From positions 1-64,000 of the forward strand of contig JAPPMF010000009.1 of assembly GCA_028819195.1 (NCBI GenBank): a DNA stretch of 64,000 nucleotides, written 5' to 3'. A program made the translations under genes and the position numbers. The notes under the pieces were generated by a model. It ran no database searches. It saw only the letters and a program-made list of their open reading frames with translations, and was not told the DNA's origin. Numbering within the stretch: position 1 is the first letter of the stretch; each line of letters starts with the position of its first letter. This document shows, one piece after another, positions 27,869 to 36,012 of this stretch. The DNA comes from Bin55 sp028819195. GTDB taxonomy: Bacteria; Pseudomonadota; Gammaproteobacteria; Pseudomonadales; Azotimanducaceae.

Positions 27869-28474
27869 ATGCAAACCGTAGTGGTAGCAACCCACAATGA
27901 CAACAAAGTACGCGAACTCACCACTTTACTGCGAACGAATTCGTTTCAGCTAGTTTCACTTAAAGAGTTTTCCATTCCGTCTGTTGAGGAAACTGGTAGT
28001 ACCTTTCGCGAAAATGCACTGCTAAAAGCAGAGTACGCTACCAAACACACAAATCTTCCAGCAATTGCCGATGATTCTGGGCTCTCTGTAGATGTACTGG
28101 GAGGTGAACCGGGTGTTCGTTCAGCGCGATATGCTGGCGAGTCTGCAACTGATGCTGAAAATGTTCAGCTCTTACTCGAACGATTAACAGACAAGCGAGT
28201 CAATAACTCGCCTATCTCGGCAAGTTTTCACTGTGTCCTAGTGTTTATGCAATCGTCAAGTGATCTTAATCCAATCATTACGTCAGGAAAATGGTGTGGA
28301 CTCATCGTCGAAGCCCCACGCGGGAACAGTGGGTTTGGTTACGATCCGATCTTCCAACCACTTGGATCGAGTAAGACAGCAGCCGAACTTGCTCCTGAAC
28401 TAAAAAATCAAATTAGCCACCGAGGTCGAGCTGTGGTAGACCTCAAATCACAACTACTAACTCGATTCGCATAA
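27869..28474 (+). CDS. rdgB: dITP/XTP pyrophosphatase
   Basis: This 201-residue house-cleaning enzyme hydrolyses non-canonical purine nucleoside triphosphates (dITP, XTP) to monophosphates. Visible signatures are VVATHNDNKVREL at the N-terminus, IADDSGLSVDVLGGEPGV with the catalytic Asp pair, SARYAG, and GFGYDPIFQP. Usual length is about 197-200. It starts 3 nt after yggT stops and ends 2 nt before hemW, so it lies in the same operon. Confidence 0.97.
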   Translation: MQTVVVATHNDNKVRELTTLLRTNSFQLVSLKEFSIPSVEETGSTFRENALLKAEYATKHTNLPAIADDSGLSVDVLGGEPGVRSARYAGESATDAENVQLLLERLTDKRVNNSPISASFHCVLVFMQSSSDLNPIITSGKWCGLIVEAPRGNSGFGYDPIFQPLGSSKTAAELAPELKNQISHRGRAVVDLKSQLLTRFA

Positions 28475-28476
28475 AA

Positions 28477-29616
28477 GTGAGCGGATTGTATATTCACATA
28501 CCTTGGTGCATTCGAAAATGTCCCTATTGTGATTTCAATTCATACGAAATCTCTCAGGGGTTTGACGAACCCGCCTATGTCAATCGACTACTACAGGAAC
28601 TTGAACAACAGTTTGCCAGGTGGATGTCTCCGATCGAAACCATTTATTTCGGTGGCGGGACACCGAGTCTGTTTAAACCACAATCATTTCGGCATATCTT
28701 GGAACAACTTGATCTTTCAACAGTCTCTGAAATTACGATGGAAGTGAATCCTGGTACAATCGAACACACAAACTTGAAAGAGTATCGGGACGCTGGTATC
28801 ACACGGATATCACTCGGGATTCAATCTTTCAATAACAAACACTTGGAAAGGCTAGGTCGGATACACGATTCGGCTGAAGCTAGGAAGGCATTAACCAACG
28901 CTTTAGCTACTGATTTCGATGTGGTCAATGTCGATCTGATGTACGGATTGCCGCAGCAAAACATTGATGAAGCACTCGCTGACTTGCAAGTACTGGAAAA
29001 GTTTCAACCAGCTCATGTTTCCTGGTACGAACTCACCATCGAACCCAATACGAGATTTGCGAAATATCCACCGGTTTTACCCTCACCTAATCAGCAAGCA
29101 CAAATGAGTGAACTGGGTTGTTCGTATCTTGCTGATTTAGGTTACAAACGCTACGAGGTTTCGGCGTTTGCTAAATCACGTAAAACTTGCAATCACAATA
29201 AAAATTATTGGACTTTCGGCGATTACCTCGGAGTAGGTGCCGGAGCACACGGAAAGAAAACGACTCCCGCCGGAGTCTTCCGTACATCAAACGTTCGCAC
29301 GCCAAAGAGTTACTTGGCTGGTAAACTAGGGAACGAATTCAAGGTGCTACCAAAAGATCTCCCGGTCGAATTCATGATGAATGTGTTGCGATTGACAGAT
29401 GGCGTTGGAGAGGAGTTGTTCGTAGAACGAACCGGTCTACCTATCGAAACAATTCAAGATACCGTTACACGTCTGCGAACGTGGGGCCTCCTACAGACGA
29501 ACAAACTGCAACTTACGAATAAAGGATTTCCGCAACTTAACGGTGTGGTTGCAGAGTTTTTGAACGGCTCGCGTTCGGTTAAGAACGAAACTGCTTTGGC
29601 GGTTGAGGATTATTAG
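28477..29616 (+). CDS. hemW: radical SAM heme chaperone HemW
   Basis: This 379-residue radical-SAM protein is HemW, which binds and delivers heme rather than oxidising coproporphyrinogen. The [4Fe-4S] motif C-x3-C-x2-C is at Cys11, Cys15 and Cys18, followed by DFNSY, which lacks the extra Cys of HemN. YFGGGTPSLF and GIQSFN are further radical-SAM blocks, and a HemN C-terminal domain ends the protein. The start is GTG at 28477. It closes the conserved run. Its last 38 nt overlap the convergent gene at 29579. Confidence 0.96.
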   Translation: MSGLYIHIPWCIRKCPYCDFNSYEISQGFDEPAYVNRLLQELEQQFARWMSPIETIYFGGGTPSLFKPQSFRHILEQLDLSTVSEITMEVNPGTIEHTNLKEYRDAGITRISLGIQSFNNKHLERLGRIHDSAEARKALTNALATDFDVVNVDLMYGLPQQNIDEALADLQVLEKFQPAHVSWYELTIEPNTRFAKYPPVLPSPNQQAQMSELGCSYLADLGYKRYEVSAFAKSRKTCNHNKNYWTFGDYLGVGAGAHGKKTTPAGVFRTSNVRTPKSYLAGKLGNEFKVLPKDLPVEFMMNVLRLTDGVGEELFVERTGLPIETIQDTVTRLRTWGLLQTNKLQLTNKGFPQLNGVVAEFLNGSRSVKNETALAVEDY

Positions 29617-30061
29617 CCGGATTGGTGTCGTATTTCGACACCTTTTCCACCAATTCATCGCCGACGAGAGTTTGTAGTTTGGCTTCTAGTTCGTCGGCTA
29701 TACTTTTATCGTAAACTTCTTGTCCGTCGACGTATATCGTAAAAATCTTGATGTACTTCGCTTGTTTTTCGGGTAAAGAGACTGTTGCTTTAGTCCATTT
29801 ATAAAGTGCACTATCGGTTAATCCCTTAGCTTCGCAATCGTCACAATAATTTTCAAACACAGTTAACTGACATATAACAGCGGCGTTGTGATCATCCAAT
29901 ATGTCAAAAAGGGGTTGTGTGGCAAGGATGAGAGCTTTGTTTGCCACTTTCCTAGCAAAATTTGGGTTTGTAATTTGAATTCGGATCTGGTATTGCCAAT
30001 CATCCGAATCGGTAGAATCCTTTTCCAGCGTGTGATCGAGGTTAGTTTGAGATGATTCCAA
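29579..30061 (-). CDS. hypothetical protein (160 aa), antisense-overlapping hemW end
   Basis: This 160-residue hydrophilic protein has an acidic N-terminus, one Cys cluster (ENYCDDCEAKG, about 91-101), and a Pro/Asn/Gln-rich tail. It has no signal peptide or membrane helix. I recognise no family. The frame opens with TTG at 30061 and no ATG is available near the 5' end. It converges on hemW, sharing 38 nt, so the two transcripts are antisense at their ends. Confidence 0.55.
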   Translation of the reverse strand: MESSQTNLDHTLEKDSTDSDDWQYQIRIQITNPNFARKVANKALILATQPLFDILDDHNAAVICQLTVFENYCDDCEAKGLTDSALYKWTKATVSLPEKQAKYIKIFTIYVDGQEVYDKSIADELEAKLQTLVGDELVEKVSKYDTNPANNPQPPKQFRS

Positions 30062-30156
30062 CTTCAGTTACCCGTCAATAACTAAATCGTTTACCTCGAC
30101 TCCAGCACTAGGTCTGTCCCCGTCTCGATCAGTACGGTTGAAGCGCGAGCATCCTG

Positions 30157-30185
30157 AAGTAACGTTCTCACGCGAAACGTTACTT
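30157..30185 (-). terminator. perfect 10-bp hairpin downstream of the outer-membrane protein gene
   Basis: AAGTAACGTT (30157-30166) and AACGTTACTT (30176-30185) form a perfect 10-bp stem with a 9-nt loop, 34 nt after the stop of the gene at 30220-30891. It lacks a clear U-run on that strand, so it may be a weak terminator or an RNA-stabilising 3' hairpin. Confidence 0.5.
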
Positions 30186-30219
30186 ATTCTTAAGTGAGGG
30201 GAGAAAAATTATCTAGTCG

Positions 30220-30891
30220 TTAAAAGGACATTCCAAATGAAAATGCCAAACGGACCGATTCCTCTCCAGATTCAGTACTGATTGGATACGAAAATTCAAT
30301 GCCACCTACGTACTCATTCATAACTGAGAAGAATGTTCCTAAACTGACGGTCCGATGAACATCGTTATCACTCAACAGTCGATCTAAGGTAATTCTGAAC
30401 TTCCTATCTGGCGACCCCATCCACATACCTAAATCCACATCCCATTCAACATTACCACGATCAGCGATAGTGTTTAAATCCAAGATTGCGGCAGCAGCTT
30501 CGTCTTGATCTATTTCAATGGTGCTGGCGCTAATGCTGATGAACGGTAATACGGAACCAGCATAACGACCAATTGAACCAGTCACAGTCCAGGTGTTCAG
30601 ATCTTCTTCAACACACACAGCCGGAATGCAAAACTCCGCGGTACCTTCTCCTATTTCAAAGGAAGCGCCTAAGTACATTTTTTCACGAACCTGAAAATTA
30701 TGGTACTCTCCTCCATATAAAGGCCACTCCTCCGTAACACGGATACCGTCAAATGTTCCATCTTGCTGTTCGAAATATTCGGTGAAATCTAATGTTTGGG
30801 TACCCAACGTCCCAACAACCATCTGTCCTTGCGCGAGCACGGTACCAGAGACCAAGATTAACGCCAACATTACACAAAATTTGCGAATCAT
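30220..30891 (-). CDS. small outer-membrane beta-barrel-like protein
   Basis: This 223-residue protein has a clean signal peptide (about 1-20, cleaved after VLA). The mature region alternates polar and hydrophobic residues in strands and ends in a C-terminal Phe (SFGMSF), the outer-membrane insertion signal. It probably forms an 8-10-stranded barrel. Two Cys at about 88 and 93 may form a disulfide. I recognise no named family and no substrate is evident. Confidence 0.6.
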   Translation of the reverse strand: MIRKFCVMLALILVSGTVLAQGQMVVGTLGTQTLDFTEYFEQQDGTFDGIRVTEEWPLYGGEYHNFQVREKMYLGASFEIGEGTAEFCIPAVCVEEDLNTWTVTGSIGRYAGSVLPFISISASTIEIDQDEAAAAILDLNTIADRGNVEWDVDLGMWMGSPDRKFRITLDRLLSDNDVHRTVSLGTFFSVMNEYVGGIEFSYPISTESGEESVRLAFSFGMSF

Positions 30892-31089
30892 TACTTTGTT
30901 CCTAACTAGTTTGTAACAAGTGTTTGATAGTGTGTGAACGGGTCACACCAACGAATATTTTATTGTAAACTTAAGAGATTGAGTGTTCCGACGAATTTTT
31001 ATGTTTCTGAGTGTTGTTAATGTTCGACTAAAAAAACACTTACCCGGACAGTGATAACATAAAGGCTCATGCAATGGTTTTGCTAAGAA

Positions 31090-32058
31090 TCAGGTGGCAT
31101 TTATCAAATTTTTTGCGTCTGCAAAACTCATACGTCTCCGATATCTGCCATCTTTTCTAAGCCCCTTGAATGGTGTTAAGAACAGATCTTTAGTACTCTC
31201 GCGAACCTCCCCGACAGCCGAATTTAGACTCTCAATGGAATAGTCATTGTTCGCAACGTATATACGGGTGAAAAAACGCGACGATACCTTGACGGGGTAC
31301 TGAGCAATGTCTGCGGCATGACAAAATCGTATAGTCGGTTCTAGCGTGTTGTCAAAGGCAATAAATCCTAGTTCCCCGCGGACGTCGTTAAATCTAATAA
31401 GCTTCTGAGATTTGGGGACGGGAACCATTCGTTCTAACACGGTTAACTCACCGATATATTCGTTATCGTAATAAATGTTGACTTCGTTTGTGGACTCGGA
31501 GCCAAATAACGCAAGACACACCGGATTATCGGTATCGTTGAACAAACTTCTATCGTGCAGCAATACGTATGTTTCGAGACGGTCGCGAAAGAGTTTCGAG
31601 TGAAGAAAACTCGCTGGTATTAGCGCCGCGACGGCAGGACAGTGTTGTAAGCATAGTTCCAAGCATTGCTTGTATAGATCGTCGTATGTAGTTGTCGGAA
31701 ACTTCAGACCCCGACGAGTGGCCGAGTTGCGAGCCAACCACGGTGGATTAGTTATACAAACTCTATATCCTTGTGGAAAGTCTTCGATCGTGTCACGATA
31801 TATAACAGAATTGTTCGTTGGGTTAACATCAAAGGCTGCAAACTCGTTGCATAAATCAATCGCATGTAGAGACTTTATGATGTTGTTTGCCCCGGCAAAT
31901 GGTTCTAGGATGATTTGATTGGTTAAGTCAACTCGCTTACTCCAATCTAAAAAAGGTTGTAAGGTGAAGGGATTACCTTCAGTGTAGTACTCACCTCGTG
32001 AACGTTTACTTCGACTTTGGAGATTTCCGGGTCTTGTTTCCGCTAAAGAGTCTTTCAA
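31090..32058 (-). CDS. adenine-N6 DNA methyltransferase-like protein
   Basis: This 322-residue protein has the core of an N6-adenine DNA methyltransferase of the TaqI/Eco57I-like (gamma) order. GEYYTEGNPF (22-31) corresponds to motif X. LEPFAGAN (51-58) is the SAM-binding motif I, an Asp in FDVNP (76-80) is motif II, and NPPW (104-107) is the catalytic motif IV. The C-terminal half (about 200-322) could be the target-recognition domain. The frame opens with TTG at 32058, without a Shine-Dalgarno, so the exact start is unsure. It diverges from the HEPN gene at 32281. No restriction endonuclease is recognisable next to it. Confidence 0.82.
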   Translation of the reverse strand: MKDSLAETRPGNLQSRSKRSRGEYYTEGNPFTLQPFLDWSKRVDLTNQIILEPFAGANNIIKSLHAIDLCNEFAAFDVNPTNNSVIYRDTIEDFPQGYRVCITNPPWLARNSATRRGLKFPTTTYDDLYKQCLELCLQHCPAVAALIPASFLHSKLFRDRLETYVLLHDRSLFNDTDNPVCLALFGSESTNEVNIYYDNEYIGELTVLERMVPVPKSQKLIRFNDVRGELGFIAFDNTLEPTIRFCHAADIAQYPVKVSSRFFTRIYVANNDYSIESLNSAVGEVRESTKDLFLTPFKGLRKDGRYRRRMSFADAKNLINAT

Positions 32059-32280
32059 AACACTTTACTTAAGTCGTATCTTGAATTGCTTGAATTCCAA
32101 AAGTTTGAAATAGATGTTTGCGTTATCTGTGTAGGTTTCATTCTATACTAGGACATTTTTTTGAACTTTACCAGAGTTTTCTATTAGCGCTGTACGAGTC
32201 TAGAATATCCAAATGGTTGCAAGCAGCATCTTTTCTCCAGTATCGACTCGGCAGAACTCTTCTAAGACTCAAACTCAATA

Positions 32281-32988
32281 ATGGAACTCGACGAATCTAC
32301 TCAACCAATTCCAGTCAGTGATCTTCGAACTCTCATTGATGAATGGCAATCTGAGCACAGCGACGACAATCAACTTCGTCTCCGCCGCTGCGTTAGTTGG
32401 CTAGAAAATGCGCATCGCCATTCTCAGACATTCGACTTCGATTCTTCGTTTGTATTTCACTGGATTTCGTTTAACTCAATGTATGCGTTACCGAATTTTG
32501 AAGAGGAGGAGTCTAGCGATGTGTCACAATACAAAAACTTCTTAACGAATGTCGCTAAACTCGATACTAGAGATACGATAAATTCAATCCTTCGTCCAAT
32601 GTACGGCGGGACTGTGAATCCACTGCTAGGAAACAAGTTTGTCTACTCAACTTACTGGAAAAATGATTTCGACGACACTGAACGCAAACAGGTAAACCAT
32701 ACTTGGGAAGAGTTTCGAAACAGGAATGTTCAACAGATAACTCGAGCAATGTCACAAGGAAGAAAAAGTAATCCGACGGTGGTGTTGCACCGTATCTTTG
32801 ACTTGCTTTACTCTCTGCGTAACCAACTGTTCCACGGTTCCTCGACTTACTTTGGTTCTTTGAATCGAGAACAAGTACAAACCGGGGCTGTGATTTTGAG
32901 CAAGTTGATTCCGTGTTTTATCGAAATCATATTAACGCACCCAGAAGTCGAATGGGGAACACCTCCATTTCCACCACACAATCAATAA
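32281..32988 (+). CDS. HEPN domain (ApeA-like) protein
   Basis: This 235-residue all-helical protein ends in a HEPN domain. The R-x4-H signature is RNQLFH at about 180-185, followed by GSSTYFGSLNREQVQ and a helix, as in the ApeA-like HEPN family. HEPN domains often act as metal-independent ribonucleases in toxin and defence systems. The preceding 160 residues include ENAHRHSQTFD and FHWISFNSMY, helices typical of this family. No Shine-Dalgarno precedes the ATG. It is divergent from a DNA methyltransferase, which suggests but does not prove a joint role. Confidence 0.72.
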   Translation: MELDESTQPIPVSDLRTLIDEWQSEHSDDNQLRLRRCVSWLENAHRHSQTFDFDSSFVFHWISFNSMYALPNFEEEESSDVSQYKNFLTNVAKLDTRDTINSILRPMYGGTVNPLLGNKFVYSTYWKNDFDDTERKQVNHTWEEFRNRNVQQITRAMSQGRKSNPTVVLHRIFDLLYSLRNQLFHGSSTYFGSLNREQVQTGAVILSKLIPCFIEIILTHPEVEWGTPPFPPHNQ

Positions 32989-32993
32989 CACCT

Positions 32994-33022
32994 TCAGTCG
33001 AGTTAGTTTAATTCGTATAATT
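32994..33022 (+). promoter_or_regulatory. sigma-70-type promoter for the cus operon
   Basis: TTCAGT (32994-32999) and a perfect TATAAT (33017-33022) are spaced by 17 nt. The predicted start near 33029 leaves a short leader containing GGAGG before the GTG start of cusC at 33061. No CusR or CueR operator was recognised. Confidence 0.5.
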
Positions 33023-33060
33023 TGATTCATTCTTGACCGAAGAGCAACTCGGAGGCTTGA

Positions 33061-34317
33061 GTGTCTGGACGATTTATAGCCCTCTCAATTGTGTCGTTGA
33101 TGTATATTTCAACGTTGGCGATCGAATCGCCATTATCGTTAAGTACTGCTGAATCTATTGCGATCGCTAGCGATCCGAAAGTTAAAGCTATTAATGCGGA
33201 AGTATCTGCGATACGGGAACTTGTAGAGGCTAGTACTGACTTACCAGACACCCAGCTACGACTTGGATTGCTCAACTTCCCTTTCGAAGAAGGTAGTTTT
33301 TCGACCGAAGCCATGACACAGTTTGCTTTTGGGGTTCGGCAAATGATTCCGCCTCGTGGTCAACGAAGTGCTATGCAAGAAATTTATCGCGCTCGCGCCC
33401 TCGAGAAAGAGCATCTAATCAAGGCACGACAAAACGACATTAAATTGGCAGTACGAGAAGCGTGGCTCGAAGCACACTACCAAGATCATGCAGTAGATCA
33501 TCTACAAGAAACCTATGAACACTTCGAAGATTTGGTCTCTATTTCCCAGTCTCTGTATTCAGTCGGCACCCATAAACAAGAAGATGTATTACTCGCGCAA
33601 GTAAATCTCTTACGTATGGACGACCGATTGTTGCAGACGCGGCAACAACAAGAGGAAGCTTATGCTAAATTGGGATACTTACTCAATACTACAGCCAACT
33701 TTCAGGTGGGAGAAGAATTACCCAACTGGGCCATTGAAACTCCCATTGAAGAGCTTAAAGTACAGTTGCTGAATCACTCCGAAACTCTCGCGGTGTTCTC
33801 TCGTTCGACTCAATACGAAGCTAACATGGATCTCGTCTCTAGCAGTAAAAATCCGACATGGGCGATCGATTTGGGGTATGGACTGCGCGATGGAAGTACC
33901 AATACCGTCAAACCACGGTCTGACGTGATCAGTTTATCTATTTCATTTAGCCTACCGATATTGCGGAATGAGGGGCGAAACCATCGGTTGCAATCAGCAA
34001 GTTTGCTCAGATCAGCAGCCTTAGAGGATCGCACCTTGTTGTTGCGGGACATGGAATACCAACTTAATGTGGCATTCTCCAGGTGGAACACACTTTCAGA
34101 ACGTTTAGGACTATACACTGAGAACATAAATCAACAGATTCGCGAACTAGCTAAAGCGACCCTCACTAGTTATCAGAATAAGACAACTGAGTTGACCGAA
34201 GCCATTGCGCGGTATATTGAAGAAATTGAACACCTTCTTGCGATTCAAAAACTACGGGTTGACCGCCTGAAAACTTGGGCGAAAATTGACTGGCTCACGG
34301 AGGGTAAGGCACAATGA
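33061..34317 (+). CDS. cusC: outer-membrane efflux channel (CusC/TolC family)
   Basis: This 418-residue TolC-family channel would form the outer-membrane exit duct of the CusABC pump. A signal peptide occupies about 1-22. Two repeats of the outer-membrane efflux protein domain follow, rich in heptad Leu/Ala/Gln helices (about 35-200 and 240-410). It starts with GTG at 33061, supported by GGAGG 6 nt upstream. Its stop overlaps cusB by 4 nt (ATGA). Assignment to the metal-efflux subgroup rests mainly on the following genes. It is shorter than E. coli CusC and shows no obvious lipobox. Confidence 0.88.
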   Translation: MSGRFIALSIVSLMYISTLAIESPLSLSTAESIAIASDPKVKAINAEVSAIRELVEASTDLPDTQLRLGLLNFPFEEGSFSTEAMTQFAFGVRQMIPPRGQRSAMQEIYRARALEKEHLIKARQNDIKLAVREAWLEAHYQDHAVDHLQETYEHFEDLVSISQSLYSVGTHKQEDVLLAQVNLLRMDDRLLQTRQQQEEAYAKLGYLLNTTANFQVGEELPNWAIETPIEELKVQLLNHSETLAVFSRSTQYEANMDLVSSSKNPTWAIDLGYGLRDGSTNTVKPRSDVISLSISFSLPILRNEGRNHRLQSASLLRSAALEDRTLLLRDMEYQLNVAFSRWNTLSERLGLYTENINQQIRELAKATLTSYQNKTTELTEAIARYIEEIEHLLAIQKLRVDRLKTWAKIDWLTEGKAQ

Positions 34318-35777
34318 AAAAAATTCTCGCATTCGTCGGAGTTGCCGTTATAGGGATAGGCTTTGGATTCGGCGGTGCGTACTACCTTTTTGAGATAAGG
34401 GATGACAGCGCGGCGGGTAGTTCGGGTAAAGCAGAACCAGAAATTTTATACTGGGTAGCACCAATGGATCCAAACTATCGGAGAGACGGACCTGGTAAAT
34501 CACCGATGGGTATGGATCTAGTTCCAGTTTACGCGAACGACTCAACACAATCGGACGATGTTGTCAGCATTGAACCGCATGTCGTCCAAAATTTAGGGAT
34601 TCGTACTGCAACCGTTTCTAAAGGAACTTTCCAACATCAGATCCAAGCTGTGGGATACGTCGAGTACGACGAAAATGCACTGCAACATGTACACACCAGA
34701 GTCGAAGGTTGGATCGAAACTTTAAACGTAAAAGCGAACGGTGATCCTATCGAAAAAGGTCAAGTACTCTTTGAAATTTACTCGCCTGAACTGGTCAATG
34801 CTCAAAGTGAGTACCGGATGGCTCTGTCGCGCGAGAATGAGGACCTTATCGATGCCTCTAAGGAACGTCTCCAAGCGCTGGGACTAACTAGCATGCAAAT
34901 CGATGCTTTAAACACTGAGGAATCCTCAGACGACCGTGTCCGCATATTTGCGGAAACTAACGGGGTTGTGGCAAAACTCGGCATTCGAGAAGGTATGTTC
35001 ATAACCCCCGCGACGCACACTATGTCAGTGGCTTCCCCCGATAAAGTATGGGTAGTCGCCGAGGTAATGGAACGAGAGTCAAACTTTATAGAAGTCGGAC
35101 AATCGGTCGAGTTCGAACTGGATTCACTCCCGGGTACCACTTTTAAGGGGACCGTTAACTACATCTACCCCGAACTCGACATAACCACTCGGAGCGTGAA
35201 ACTCCGTATAACTTTCGAGCGTGATTCTCATGTCGTACGTCCTAACACATATGCGAGTGTTTCTATCGCCATTGACAATCAGGAAGCTGTGTTAAATATC
35301 CCGTTAACTGCGGTGATTCGTGGCGGATTAGCGGATCGAGTGGTGTTAGCCCTTGGAGACGGGAAGTTTCGCTCAACTCCGGTAGAACTCGGCATGCAAT
35401 GGGACGATCGAATCGAGATCGTTCGTGGATTGAAAGAAGGTGACCTAGTGGTTACTTCAGGCCAATTCTTAATTGACTCTGAATCCAACATTGAATCAGC
35501 CTTAGCACGCTTTTCAGAGGAGCATTCAAAATCGGAACCCTCACAACGTGTATCGGTTGCTGGCGTCGTTCGGAAAACCATACCTGACGAATCTAAAGTA
35601 CGTGTGAAACATGATGCGGTCCCAGAATGGAAGTGGCACAGCATGACCATGAATCTAAAGGTAGAGAGTGTGGACTTACTCGACAATCTTGAAGCTGGAG
35701 ACGAGATCATTATGGAGATTGAAAAACGTGAAAAAGGCGGGTACATCATTGTCAATATCCAACCCAATGCCGAGTAG
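34314..35777 (+). CDS. cusB: periplasmic adaptor CusB fused to a CusF-like metallochaperone domain
   Basis: This 487-residue membrane-fusion protein links pump and channel. An N-terminal anchor (about 1-26) is followed by a heavy-metal-binding domain (about 44-72) reading WVAPMDPNYRRDGPGKSPMGMDLVPVY-like, in which the usual Cys residues are replaced but three Met remain. Barrel-sandwich and beta-barrel domains lie at about 90-400. The C-terminus (about 412-487) is a CusF-type domain with HDAVPEW, then WHSMTMN. These supply the His, Trp and two Met ligands of CusF for Cu(I)/Ag(I). A chaperone fused to the adaptor replaces a separate cusF. The gene overlaps cusC by 4 nt. Confidence 0.93.
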   Translation: MKKILAFVGVAVIGIGFGFGGAYYLFEIRDDSAAGSSGKAEPEILYWVAPMDPNYRRDGPGKSPMGMDLVPVYANDSTQSDDVVSIEPHVVQNLGIRTATVSKGTFQHQIQAVGYVEYDENALQHVHTRVEGWIETLNVKANGDPIEKGQVLFEIYSPELVNAQSEYRMALSRENEDLIDASKERLQALGLTSMQIDALNTEESSDDRVRIFAETNGVVAKLGIREGMFITPATHTMSVASPDKVWVVAEVMERESNFIEVGQSVEFELDSLPGTTFKGTVNYIYPELDITTRSVKLRITFERDSHVVRPNTYASVSIAIDNQEAVLNIPLTAVIRGGLADRVVLALGDGKFRSTPVELGMQWDDRIEIVRGLKEGDLVVTSGQFLIDSESNIESALARFSEEHSKSEPSQRVSVAGVVRKTIPDESKVRVKHDAVPEWKWHSMTMNLKVESVDLLDNLEAGDEIIMEIEKREKGGYIIVNIQPNAE

Positions 35778-36012
35778 CGGTACGATGCGAAAGTTCCGGT
35801 TAGTGGAACTAAAAAGTCAGGAACCATTTAACACGTTTACGCCCGTTCCCACGCTTCGATTACGACGAAGTCTGCAGCCTCGGGGTACACAATTTTTCGC
35901 GGTCGTTTTGTGGCATTTGCTGCGAGACTCAAAAAGAGCCAAAAATAAATAGAGACTTCTGACGATGATCAACACAGTTCTGAAAGGTACGTCGGGGTTA
36001 GTGCGCTAGTTT

